Below, piece by piece: positions 37,101-45,004 of a stretch of 64,000 nucleotides of DNA (position 1 is the stretch's first letter; every line of letters begins with the position of its first letter). Source of the DNA: Desulfomicrobium baculatum DSM 4028 (lineage in GTDB: Bacteria; Desulfobacterota; Desulfovibrionia; Desulfovibrionales; Desulfomicrobiaceae); contig NC_013173.1 of NCBI RefSeq assembly GCF_000023225.1, forward strand, positions 124,001 through 188,000, written 5' to 3'. The position numbers and the translations under genes were made by a program. Below the pieces are notes generated by a model. That model was not told the DNA's origin. It ran no database searches and saw only the letters and a program-made list of their open reading frames with translations.

Positions 37101-37335
37101 CATTCAGTATCTCAGTCGACACTGGGGCACGTATGACTATGGTGAAGGCGGGTTGAGAATTATCGCTGGAGACGAAAAGGTCCTTGAACAAACCATCGAT
37201 GGATGCGGCTTGTCGGGTTGTCCAATACGTGCGTTCACGAAGATTTGCCGCCATAGCGATGCGTTCGGCGCAAGTGTTGATTCGCTGAATAGCAGCAGCC
37301 GGTATTGTGATATTTACAGTCGATAATAATGGCAT
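34102..37335 (-). CDS. GT2-WbsX fusion glycosyltransferase (GH99-like domain)
   Basis: About 1077 residues from the ATG at 37335, two bases after the upstream stop; an in-frame ATG at 37359 would overlap the upstream gene by 23 bases. Residues about 265-525 are GT2 ([62 protein letters not shown]). About 580-930 are a WbsX/GH99-like domain ([63 protein letters not shown]). A C-terminal beta-rich domain follows. The first 260 residues are unrecognised. It is the second gene of the operon after the UDP-xylose/glucuronate enzyme. Confidence 0.85.
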   Translation of the reverse strand: [1077 protein letters not shown]

Positions 37336-37336
37336 G

Positions 37337-38305
37337 TCAAAATTCGTCTGGAATTCCATTAGGATGGAGGAGATTTTGAAAGTACGCGATTGTCTGCACC
37401 AGTCCTTCGCGTAAGCCAACCTGCGGTTCCCACCCATAACGTTCCCTAGCCAGCGTAATGTCGGGCTTTCTTTGTTTCGGGTCGTCCGTGGGCAGCGGTT
37501 CGAGTGAAATCTTTGATGAGCTTCCCGTCATCTCAATCACCTGCTGGGCCAACTCGAGAATCGTGAATTCCCCAGGGTTCCCCATATTCAGCGGGCCGCA
37601 GAACTCATGATCATTGCGCATGAACCGCAGCATCAGCTCCACCAGATCATCCACGTAGCAGAAGGACCGTGTCTGCGAGCCATCCCCGTAGATGGTGATG
37701 GGCTTGCCTTGCAGGGCCTGCATGATGAAATTTGAGACAACCCTACCGTCGTTGGGGTGCATTCGCGGGCCGTAGGTGTTGAACAATCTTCCGACCTTGA
37801 TGGGCAGGCCGTGCTGGCGGTGGTAGGCGAAGAAGAGGGATTCCGCACAGCGTTTGCCTTCGTCGTAGCAGGAGCGGTGGCCGATGGGGTTGACGTTGCC
37901 CCAGTAGGATTCCGGCTGCGGGTGGACGTCGGGGTCGCCGTAGACTTCGGAGGTCGAGGCCTGGAAGATCGGGATGCGCAGACGCTTGGCCAGGCCCAGC
38001 ATGTTGATGGCCCCGTGCACGCAGGTCTTGATGGTTTGCACCGGGTCGTGCTGGTAATGGATGGGCGAGGCCGGGCAGGCCAGATTGTAGATCTCGTCCA
38101 CTTCCAGGTAGAGCGGGAAGGTCACGTCGTGGCGGATCAGCTCGAAACGCGGGTTCGGGAGCAGATGCTCGATGTTCTGGCGCGAGCTGGTGAAAAAATT
38201 GTCCACGCAGATGACTTCGCAGCCTTCATCCAGCAGACGTTCGCAGAGGTGTGATCCCAGAAATCCGGAACCGCCCGTGATAAGAACTCGTTTTCGTAAG
38301 TGCAT
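37337..38305 (-). CDS. UDP-glucuronate decarboxylase (UDP-xylose synthase, SDR family)
   Basis: 322 residues. It converts UDP-glucuronate to UDP-xylose or the 4-keto intermediate, feeding the glycan operon that follows. The NAD loop is G11-GSGFLGSH; the catalytic residues are in [10 protein letters not shown] (about 116-125) and Y147-DEG-K151; [10 protein letters not shown]-type sequence and [11 protein letters not shown] separate UXS from other extended SDR enzymes. GGGAAA lies before the ATG. The family normally has this single-domain length in bacteria. It heads the minus-strand run down to 25180; a promoter is expected in 38306-38459. Confidence 0.92.
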   Translation of the reverse strand: MHLRKRVLITGGSGFLGSHLCERLLDEGCEVICVDNFFTSSRQNIEHLLPNPRFELIRHDVTFPLYLEVDEIYNLACPASPIHYQHDPVQTIKTCVHGAINMLGLAKRLRIPIFQASTSEVYGDPDVHPQPESYWGNVNPIGHRSCYDEGKRCAESLFFAYHRQHGLPIKVGRLFNTYGPRMHPNDGRVVSNFIMQALQGKPITIYGDGSQTRSFCYVDDLVELMLRFMRNDHEFCGPLNMGNPGEFTILELAQQVIEMTGSSSKISLEPLPTDDPKQRKPDITLARERYGWEPQVGLREGLVQTIAYFQNLLHPNGIPDEF

Positions 38306-38459
38306 GTGTTTCCCGCCATCCTGGCAGAGGTGTCAAATTACTTTCAGCCTGGGGCCGCCTGACAATGTTTAGCACTTGGCGTGCCAAGGGGTGACGGCAC
38401 AAAAGAAAGGTTTAGATTTGCTAAAGAATCGGCGGTGGACTGTGACGAAGTGGAGGATT

Positions 38460-38885
38460 TTACTCTTTTCCGAAATATTTATCACGCATGATTGCAGCGA
38501 AATGTTTTGCGAGCTTTTCGTATTCAGGAAGTCTGCTCCAGATGGATTCTGCCATCTCCTGGCGGTAGATATGACTGAGTTGATTTCTGTCATTGATTGC
38601 CTGGATGAAAAGTTCGTACATCGGATAATCACAGTAACCAGCTTCCACGAATTCTTTTGCGACAGATTTTGGAGTTACGGCATCAACGCCATCCACCTCG
38701 TAAAGAAACGCCTGGATTGTTTTCCACAGTAGTTCTATTGTAAATTCAAACTTTTGTATTTGTCCTGATTTGATATTGTCTGCAACGAGTTCTTGAAATG
38801 ATGTTGGTTCGAGGGTCAGTGCATCGCTGAAATTTGAGAGCGCATCACCCAGGTTGTTCAATTTGCGCGCGAGCTTTGTTTCCAT
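38460..38885 (-). CDS. HEPN-domain toxin, HepT / HI0074 type
   Basis: 141 residues, all helical. The motif R100-NQLS-H105-I-Y107 is an exact RX4HXY, the RNase centre and target tyrosine of HepT toxins. The start lies inside the partner nucleotidyltransferase gene (28-base overlap). Known HepT/MntA pairs form type VII toxin-antitoxin modules in which MntA AMPylates the HepT tyrosine. The older family name is nucleotidyltransferase substrate-binding protein. The pair sits at the boundary between the glycan island and housekeeping genes. Confidence 0.85.
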   Translation of the reverse strand: METKLARKLNNLGDALSNFSDALTLEPTSFQELVADNIKSGQIQKFEFTIELLWKTIQAFLYEVDGVDAVTPKSVAKEFVEAGYCDYPMYELFIQAINDRNQLSHIYRQEMAESIWSRLPEYEKLAKHFAAIMRDKYFGKE

Positions 38886-39196
38886 ACGACAACCTCTTGC
38901 GTGGCAGTGTTCTTGAATTCTGGAGGTGCGGTGTCCATGTTCACGAGATCCACCCGGTGGGGAATGATGCTGTCTTCCAGTTCAGTCAGAAGGCGGTCAC
39001 GAGTTTTGAGAAAGGTTTTCTCATCCAGCCCGCTGAAACCAATGTCGATGTCGGAACTGCGCCGCTCGGTCCCACGTGCCCGCGAGCCAAACAAGAAAAT
39101 GGTGCAATCGAGGTCCTTGGTGACCTTGAGTGCCAGCATTCGCATTTGGTTCAGGTAGTTATCCTGATGTGAATGGGATGGATGCGTGGCCTTCAT
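38858..39196 (-). CDS. MNT-domain minimal nucleotidyltransferase, MntA-type antitoxin
   Basis: 112 residues. G37-S38 followed ten residues later by D49-I-D51 is the GSX10DXD signature of minimal nucleotidyltransferases; HRVDLVNMD supplies the third acidic position. Antitoxin partners of HepT use this site to put AMP on the toxin. It overlaps the HepT reading frame by 28 bases and is translated first. The region ahead of the ATG is only ten bases from the stop of the upstream TPR gene, so it may be read from that transcript. Confidence 0.85.
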   Translation of the reverse strand: MKATHPSHSHQDNYLNQMRMLALKVTKDLDCTIFLFGSRARGTERRSSDIDIGFSGLDEKTFLKTRDRLLTELEDSIIPHRVDLVNMDTAPPEFKNTATQEVVVWKQSSRAN

Positions 39197-39206
39197 TGCT
39201 TCCCCC

Positions 39207-40010
39207 TCATCCCCCCATCTGCTTGGTCGCGTACATCTTCATTTTTCGCGCTTCGGCGAATTCGGCGTTGACGGCCAGGGCGCGGTCGGCGGCGGCGATG
39301 GCGTTTTTCCAGCGCTTCATGTCCAGATAGACCCGCCCCAGGTTGAAGTAGATGACCTCGTCGTGGGACTGGCGTTCCAGGGCCTGAATGTAGAATTTTT
39401 CGGCTTCTTCGAGCCTGCCGGATTTGCGCAGGGCCATGCCCAGCTTGTTGAAGATGTGGGCCGAGTCCGGGTTGTCCGCGTAGGCCGATTTCAGGTATTC
39501 CAGCGCTTCGTCGTATTTCCCGAATTCCAGGAAGATGTCGGCCACGGCGATTTTCAGTTCCGTGTCGGTTTTGGCCGCGTCGATGAGTCGACCGCAGACC
39601 TGCTGGGCCTTGGAGGTTTCGTCGCTCTCAAGCAGCTTTTTGGCCAGTTCCAACTGCTTGCGCCGGTATTCCGCCAGCGCTGCCAGGTGCGAGTTGGCCT
39701 CGTCGGCAAGATTTTCCTGCAGAAAGGTCAAGAGGCCATAGAGGCTGGCAAGAAGTTCCCGTTCTTCGCCGGGCTTGTAGCTGATCTGGAGAGGGTAGAT
39801 TTTCTTGAGTTCGCGGTCGTTGGCGAGGTGGTAGGCAGCCTTGTCCAGGGATTCGGTGAAGGACTGCATCTCATGCTTCATGAGCTCGGCCTTGAGGATG
39901 AATCCGACCGCTTCATGCAGATTGGCCACGGCGGCAAGGAGCTTTCCCTGTTTGAGCAGCATATTGACTTCTCCAAGCTGTTTTTTGGCCTTGAGAATCT
40001 CTGCTGACAT
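39207..40010 (-). CDS. Tetratricopeptide-repeat protein
   Basis: 267 residues. The first 150 residues are helical with no repeat signature. From about 155 to 255 there are three TPR units (IFLEFGKYDEALEYLKSAYADNPDSA, KLGMALRKSGRLEEAEKFYIQALE, NLGRVYLDMKRWKNAIAAADRALAVN). No signal peptide or membrane segment is seen, so it is a cytoplasmic scaffold of unknown partner. GGAG precedes the ATG. It lies downstream of carA on the same strand, 35 bases away, and could be co-transcribed. Confidence 0.82.
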   Translation of the reverse strand: MSAEILKAKKQLGEVNMLLKQGKLLAAVANLHEAVGFILKAELMKHEMQSFTESLDKAAYHLANDRELKKIYPLQISYKPGEERELLASLYGLLTFLQENLADEANSHLAALAEYRRKQLELAKKLLESDETSKAQQVCGRLIDAAKTDTELKIAVADIFLEFGKYDEALEYLKSAYADNPDSAHIFNKLGMALRKSGRLEEAEKFYIQALERQSHDEVIYFNLGRVYLDMKRWKNAIAAADRALAVNAEFAEARKMKMYATKQMGG

Positions 40011-40045
40011 GGGCGCTCCTTGCGCGACGTGCGCTATTTAGGTGT

Positions 40046-41182
40046 TTATTGGACCTGGCCGGTTTCGACCATGCGTCTGAAACGCGCAAAAAAGTACTGG
40101 CTGTCGTGTGGTCCTGGTCCGGCCTCGGGATGGTGCTGCACTCCGAAAATGGGCCTCGTCTTGTGCCGGAAACCTTCCAAAGTCTGATCGTTCAGATTGA
40201 GGTGGGTCTGCTCCAGGAAGTCCAAGTTGGAAATCTCTACGCAAAAACCGTGGTTTTGTGAAGAAATTTCAATCTTTCGGGTAATATCGTCGCGTACGGG
40301 ATGATTGATGCCGTGATGTCCGAATTTGAGCTTGAAACTGGTACCGCCCAGAGCAATTCCGAGAAGCTGATGCCCGAGGCAGATGCCGCCCACAGGATAG
40401 AGTTCACACAGCTCTTTAATGATGCCGATCTCTGTTTTCAGGGTGGCCGGGTCGCCGGGGCCGTTGGACAGGAAGACGCCGCTGGGCGCCAATTTTTTGA
40501 CCAGCTCCACCGGAAAGGTCGGGGGCACGGCCAGGATGGTCAGGTTCTGGGCCGCGAGCAAGCGCAGGATGTTCCACTTGATGCCGTAGTCATACACGAC
40601 AACGCGCAGGCTGCCCTCGGATTTCTCGGGCCATAGGGGCAGATCGCCATCCATTTTCGCGGGCACCGGGCCTGTCCCGTTCCAGTAATAGGGCTCCTTG
40701 GGAGCCACGAACTCGACCAGGTTGGCGCCTTCCATGGAGGGCAGGGCTTTTGCCTTGGCGACAAGCTCTTCCGGAGTCAGGTCGGCCGTGGAGATGATCC
40801 CGCGCATGGCGCCCTGAATGCGCAGGTGGCGGGTCAGCGCGCGGGTGTCTATCCCTTCCAGGCCCATGATGCCGTGGCGCTTCAGGTAGTCCGGAAGGCT
40901 CTCCTTGGATCGCCAGTTCGAGGGCTTCTTGCAGCATTCCTTGACGATCATGGCCGGGCAGTGGATGCGAGAGGATTCCACGTCCTCCAGGTTGACGCCG
41001 TAGTTGCCGATGAGCGGGTAGGTCATGCAGACCATCTGTCCGTAATAGGACGGATCGGTCAGGATTTCCTGATATCCGGACATGCCGGTGTTGAAGATGA
41101 CTTCGCCGCCGGCTTCGCCGGGGCCGGTGAAGGACTGACCCGCAAAGCAGGTGCCGTCCTCAAGGGCCAGAATAGCTTTCAT
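40046..41182 (-). CDS. carA: Carbamoyl-phosphate synthase small subunit
   Basis: 378 residues, the normal length. It supplies ammonia from glutamine to the large subunit for pyrimidine and arginine synthesis. The N-terminal domain starts [15 protein letters not shown], and [20 protein letters not shown] is a family signature. The glutaminase triad is visible as [11 protein letters not shown] (Cys) and [15 protein letters not shown] (His, Glu). The ATG at 41182 overlaps the kdsB stop by four bases; AGGAGAA lies upstream. carB is not in the window. Confidence 0.97.
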   Translation of the reverse strand: MKAILALEDGTCFAGQSFTGPGEAGGEVIFNTGMSGYQEILTDPSYYGQMVCMTYPLIGNYGVNLEDVESSRIHCPAMIVKECCKKPSNWRSKESLPDYLKRHGIMGLEGIDTRALTRHLRIQGAMRGIISTADLTPEELVAKAKALPSMEGANLVEFVAPKEPYYWNGTGPVPAKMDGDLPLWPEKSEGSLRVVVYDYGIKWNILRLLAAQNLTILAVPPTFPVELVKKLAPSGVFLSNGPGDPATLKTEIGIIKELCELYPVGGICLGHQLLGIALGGTSFKLKFGHHGINHPVRDDITRKIEISSQNHGFCVEISNLDFLEQTHLNLNDQTLEGFRHKTRPIFGVQHHPEAGPGPHDSQYFFARFRRMVETGQVQ

Positions 41183-41916
41183 ATATGATGTTCTCCTCGC
41201 ATGAGTGCTGTGACTGTGGGCAGATCTTCTGGGCGGTCCACGCCGTGGCTCTTGTGCCGCGTGAGGGCCACATGGATGGGGATGCCGGCTTCGAGCAGCC
41301 GCAGCTGTTCCAGTTTTTCCAGTTTCTCCAAGGGACTCTCGCCCAAAGCGCTGAATTTTTCAAGGACGTGCATGCGCAGTCCATAAAGGCCGATATGTCC
41401 TATATATTCCGGTGAGTTGTCGCGTCCGAAGGGGACCTTGGCGCGGGAGAAATAGAGCGCCCGGCCATCTGCCGCGCGTACGATCTTGACCCGGTCCGCT
41501 GACTCGGCCTCTTTGGCGCTGATGATGTGCCCCAAAGTGGTGACGTGTACGTGCGGATCATCGAAGGGCTGGATCAGTTCGGTCAGCATTTCGGGGTTCA
41601 AGGCCGGCTCGTCGCCCTGGACATTGACGATGACGCTGTCCGGGGCCGCGCCCAGGAGCCGGGCGGCCTCAAGCACCCGGTCCGTGCCGCTGGCGTGACC
41701 TGGGCTGGTCATGAGCGCGGTGAGCCCGAAGTCCCGGGCGGCGCTGAAGATGCGCTCGTCGTCCGTGGCCAGGGCCACGGCGCCCACCTGCGGGCACAGG
41801 CCTGCGCGCCGCATGACGTGCCAGAACATGGGCTTGCCGTGGATGAGGGCCAAGGGCTTACCCGGAAAACGGGAGCTTTCGTATCTGGCCGGGATGATGG
41901 CGATGACCTCAGGCAT
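41179..41916 (-). CDS. kdsB: CMP-Kdo synthetase (3-deoxy-manno-octulosonate cytidylyltransferase)
   Basis: 245 residues from the ATG at 41916 (GGAG upstream); a longer in-frame start would run into waaA. It activates Kdo with CTP for lipopolysaccharide core assembly. The signature [48 protein letters not shown] and [14 protein letters not shown] are intact. Coupled genes waaA upstream and carA downstream. Confidence 0.96.
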   Translation of the reverse strand: MPEVIAIIPARYESSRFPGKPLALIHGKPMFWHVMRRAGLCPQVGAVALATDDERIFSAARDFGLTALMTSPGHASGTDRVLEAARLLGAAPDSVIVNVQGDEPALNPEMLTELIQPFDDPHVHVTTLGHIISAKEAESADRVKIVRAADGRALYFSRAKVPFGRDNSPEYIGHIGLYGLRMHVLEKFSALGESPLEKLEKLEQLRLLEAGIPIHVALTRHKSHGVDRPEDLPTVTALMRGEHHI

Positions 41917-43171
41917 GGGGACTCCGGTGAAGGTAAGGGCGGATGAGTGCAATGGATGCGGCCGTGGCTCCCTGCCGTGCGTGCACGTACGTCAGGGCCG
42001 CTGCGCGCACCTCGCTGCGTGGCGGCGCAGGGGAGAGCAGGAAGCGGGCGAGTTCCGGGATGGAAGCGGATTTGAAAACCAGGCTGCCGAATATTTCCCC
42101 GCCCACCCAGTCGAAATTTCGGGTGTGCGGGCCCACGCAGGGCAGCGCGCCCTGTGCCAGGGGTTCAAGAAAGTTCTGTCCCCCCAGCCGCGCCAGGCTG
42201 CCGCCCACAAAGGCCCGACTCGCCAGGGCGTAGGCCGGGTTCATTTCGCCGAATGCATCCCAGAGCACGACGCTCCCCGGCTGCGCCTGGCCGTGCAGTG
42301 AGCTGCGCAGCGCGAAAGGTATCCCGCTGCGGGCAAGCAGCCCTTCCCAGGCGGGGATGCGGTGCATGTGCCGGGGAAAAAGGCCGATGACGCAATGCGA
42401 ATTGCCCTCGCGCAGTTGCCGGATCAGTTCCAGCACCAGCGGTTCTTCCTGCTCGCGCACGGAGCCGAGCACCACAAAAGGGTGATCCCGGAGGACGAGC
42501 CCGGCCAGAGGGTTTTCATCGAGGGGCAGAAGCGGGGTGTTCATGGCGCGGTCGAACTTGATGTTGCCGGTGACCGTCGTCCTTTGGGCTCCGAAGATCA
42601 GCCCGAAGCGCAGCGCGTCGGCCGGGGCCATGGCCCCGATGCGTTGCGGCGCCCAGAGGCGCAGCAGCGGCCCAAGGAACAGGTAGCCGGCCAGGGATTT
42701 GGCCGTCATGCGCGCGTTGACGACAATCACCGGCACGCCCCTGGCCGCGCAGGCCATGAGCAGGCCCGGCCAGATCTCGGTTTCAAGGAGCACCACCGCC
42801 TTTGGGCTGGCCGTATCCAGCATCCGGCCCATGAGCAGCGGCAGGTCAAAAGGCAGCATGCGGGACTGCAGGTTCGGCGAATCTATCCTACTCAGTACAT
42901 CAAGCCCTTGGCTGGTACAGGTCGTGACCAGGACCGGCACGTTCGGCAGGTGTTCAAGAAGGCCTGCCACCAGGGCGCATTCCCCGGCGGAGGCTCCCTG
43001 GATCCAGATTTCGCAAGGAGCGGGTTTACCCAGCCCCAGCCGCTCTTTCCAGCCTTGACGCATTCTGGCCGAGAAAAAGGCGAGCGGCCCGGCCAGGCAC
43101 CAGAGCAGGGTGTAGGCCAATCCAAAGAGCTGGCCAAAGAACTGGCCAAACGCCGGGGCACGACGCGGCAT
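41909..43171 (-). CDS. waaA: Kdo transferase (3-deoxy-D-manno-octulosonic acid transferase)
   Basis: About 420 residues. It transfers Kdo from CMP-Kdo to lipid A at the inner membrane. An N-terminal hydrophobic anchor (about 10-35: FFGQLFGLAYTLLWCLAGPLAFF) is followed by the GT-B core: IWIQGASAGECALV, LLETEIWPGLL, FVVLGSVREQEEPL, FVGGSLARLGGQNFLEPLAQGALPCVGPH. The ATG at 43171 shares one base with the ddl stop (TGATG); a GTG three bases earlier is an alternative. It overlaps kdsB by eight bases. Confidence 0.95.
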   Translation of the reverse strand: MPRRAPAFGQFFGQLFGLAYTLLWCLAGPLAFFSARMRQGWKERLGLGKPAPCEIWIQGASAGECALVAGLLEHLPNVPVLVTTCTSQGLDVLSRIDSPNLQSRMLPFDLPLLMGRMLDTASPKAVVLLETEIWPGLLMACAARGVPVIVVNARMTAKSLAGYLFLGPLLRLWAPQRIGAMAPADALRFGLIFGAQRTTVTGNIKFDRAMNTPLLPLDENPLAGLVLRDHPFVVLGSVREQEEPLVLELIRQLREGNSHCVIGLFPRHMHRIPAWEGLLARSGIPFALRSSLHGQAQPGSVVLWDAFGEMNPAYALASRAFVGGSLARLGGQNFLEPLAQGALPCVGPHTRNFDWVGGEIFGSLVFKSASIPELARFLLSPAPPRSEVRAAALTYVHARQGATAASIALIRPYLHRSPHA

Positions 43172-44079
43172 CACGGTCTTTTGCGTAGCCCGAGCTCGAT
43201 GAGCCGGGTCAGGAGTTGCTCGAAAGACAGGCCCACGGCCTGGGCCTCCTGCGGCAGGAGGCTGGTGGCGGTCATGCCGGGCAGGGTGTTGACTTCCAGC
43301 AGGTACGGCATGCCGTCCGCCGTGACCATGAAATCCGCGCGGCTGTAATCGGACAGACCAAGCGCGTCGTGGGCGGCGCGGGCCATGACCTGCAATCGTT
43401 CGGTCAACTCTGCCGGAATCGGGGCCGGGCAGATCTCTTCCGTGGCTCCGGCCACGTACTTGCTTTCGTAGTCAAAGAATTCTCCGCTCTTGGGGCGGAT
43501 CAGGATGGGCGGCAGGACGCAGCCTTCGAGCACCCCGCAGGTCAGCTCCTGGCCGCGGATCAGCGCCTCGGCCAAAAGATCCTGCCCGGCGATTTCAGGC
43601 TGGGCCAGATAGGCTTCGAGTTCGTCCTCGGACGCGACGATGCCGACGCCAAGGCTGGAGCCGCCGGTATTCGGCTTGACCACCAGAGGAAATGGCAAGA
43701 GGGGTCGCCACTCGGCGACATGGCTCGCGGGCACGAATTCCCAGGCCGGAGTGGGCAGGCCGGCGGCCTCGAAAATCTGCTTGGAAACGGCCTTGTTCAG
43801 GGCCAGGAGCGAAGCGCGGGAGTCCGAACCCTGGTACGGCATACCGATGCGTTCCAGCAGGCACTGGACGAGGCCGTCTTCGCCGGGTGAGCCGTGCAGG
43901 TTGATGAAAGCGAATTCATGGCCCGCTGCCGCCTCGTACAGGCCGCGCAGGTCGCGGGCGGGATCGAAGTGGGTGACCTGGTGGCCCAGGGTGAGCAGGC
44001 CTTTTTCGATCTGTCTGGCGCCGCTTAAAGCGACTTCGCGTTCACCGGACCAGCCCCCGGCGATCAAAAGGATATTCAT
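43171..44079 (-). CDS. ddl: D-alanine--D-alanine ligase
   Basis: 302 residues, typical of DdlB-type enzymes. It makes the D-Ala-D-Ala dipeptide for peptidoglycan. The ATP-grasp fold is seen through FAFINLHGSPGEDGLVQCLLERIGMPYQGSDSRASLLALNKAVSKQIF, LVVKPNTGGSSLGVGIV and the metal/ATP segment FMVTADGMPYLLEVNTLPGMTATSLLPQ. The start lies within the HD-domain gene (38-base overlap) and the end is coupled to waaA, making an envelope operon. Confidence 0.96.
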   Translation of the reverse strand: MNILLIAGGWSGEREVALSGARQIEKGLLTLGHQVTHFDPARDLRGLYEAAAGHEFAFINLHGSPGEDGLVQCLLERIGMPYQGSDSRASLLALNKAVSKQIFEAAGLPTPAWEFVPASHVAEWRPLLPFPLVVKPNTGGSSLGVGIVASEDELEAYLAQPEIAGQDLLAEALIRGQELTCGVLEGCVLPPILIRPKSGEFFDYESKYVAGATEEICPAPIPAELTERLQVMARAAHDALGLSDYSRADFMVTADGMPYLLEVNTLPGMTATSLLPQEAQAVGLSFEQLLTRLIELGLRKRP

Positions 44080-44671
44080 GTATATTTTCTCCCAAAAAAG
44101 TACTTAAGAGCTGTTCGAGCTCGCGGCCCTGATTGAAGGCGCGGGTTATCCATTCCCGGCTGCGCTCGGTGTGTCCGTAACGGTCGAAGAGGTCCGCGAA
44201 GCGTTCCTCCATGCCGACGATGGTGTCGTGTTTGACCCGTTTGTCCGCGTAAATGATGGTTAGGGGCAGGAAATGCCTGTCCAGGTCCAGGGCGCCCGGC
44301 CAATAGACATGATGCACGACCCCTTGGGCGATGCGCGGGTTTCGGATCAGGTCCATGACCCATGCCGCGCCGATCTGGCTGTGATTTCCTCCGTGTTCAA
44401 TGGAGTAGGTCTTGCCCAGATCGTGCAGGAGTCCCGCTGCGCGGACCGATTGCACGAAGTCGTCTTGACTGAGTCCGCCCGGATTGCCAAGCCCCTTCCG
44501 TGCCGCGAGCGCGGCCAGGGTCGTGGCCACCCCCGCCACCAGTTCGCTGTGGGTTTTTATATGCTCCAGCATCCCGTACGCATCCCACCATTCCCGGCAT
44601 TCGAGGTCGCTCGGGATGCGGCCCCACGATTCTGAGGGGATGAGGGTCAAGGGGACATCGTGGTGGTACAT
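44042..44671 (-). CDS. HD-domain phosphohydrolase-like protein
   Basis: 209 residues from the ATG at 44671, with AAAGGT upstream; longer in-frame starts (ATG 44725, TTG 44752) lack ribosome sites. The HD motif is clear: H-ELVAGVA, AAGLLHDLGKTYSIEHGGNHSQIGAAWVMDL, then VVHHVYWPG and IIYADKRVKHDTIVGMEER, giving the H...HD...D metal pattern. Possible roles are nucleotide hydrolysis or tRNA processing; the substrate is unknown. The 38-base overlap with ddl implies coupled translation. It diverges from hypC across about 105 bases. Confidence 0.82.
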   Translation of the reverse strand: MYHHDVPLTLIPSESWGRIPSDLECREWWDAYGMLEHIKTHSELVAGVATTLAALAARKGLGNPGGLSQDDFVQSVRAAGLLHDLGKTYSIEHGGNHSQIGAAWVMDLIRNPRIAQGVVHHVYWPGALDLDRHFLPLTIIYADKRVKHDTIVGMEERFADLFDRYGHTERSREWITRAFNQGRELEQLLSTFLGENIHEYPFDRRGLVR

Positions 44672-44776
44672 GTGTTGACCTTTAAGGACGTGCTGACGCG
44701 GGAAGAGTTCATTGACACAAGACATCCAGGGATTTAGCAACAGCGTTGACAAAAAGCAAAGCGGGAGATGCGCTCT

Positions 44777-45004
44777 ATGTGCCTAGCGATTCCAATGGAA
44801 GTGCTCAAGATCGAGGGACAAAATGCCGAGGTGCAGGTTGGCGGGACACGGCATGTTGTTCGGCTGGATGTGATTTCCGAATTCCCGGAAGTGGGCGACT
44901 ACGTCATCGTCCATGCCGGCTTCGCCCTGACCCGCCTGGACCGGGAGGAAGCCATCGCCACCCTGAAACTTTTCGAGGAAGGGCTGAACATTGAACTTGT
45001 TTGA
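44777..45004 (+). CDS. hypC: Hydrogenase maturation chaperone HypC
   Basis: 75 residues from the ATG at 44777, chosen because HypC must begin Met-Cys (MCLAIPMEVLKIEG) with Cys2 carrying the iron-ligand intermediate. GGGAG lies nine bases upstream. VGDYVIVHAGFALTRLDREEA is the second conserved segment. HypC works with HypD to build the Fe(CN)2CO group of [NiFe] hydrogenases in the cytoplasm. It overlaps hypD by 14 bases. No hydrogenase structural genes or hypA/B/F are in the window. Confidence 0.96.
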   Translation: MCLAIPMEVLKIEGQNAEVQVGGTRHVVRLDVISEFPEVGDYVIVHAGFALTRLDREEAIATLKLFEEGLNIELV

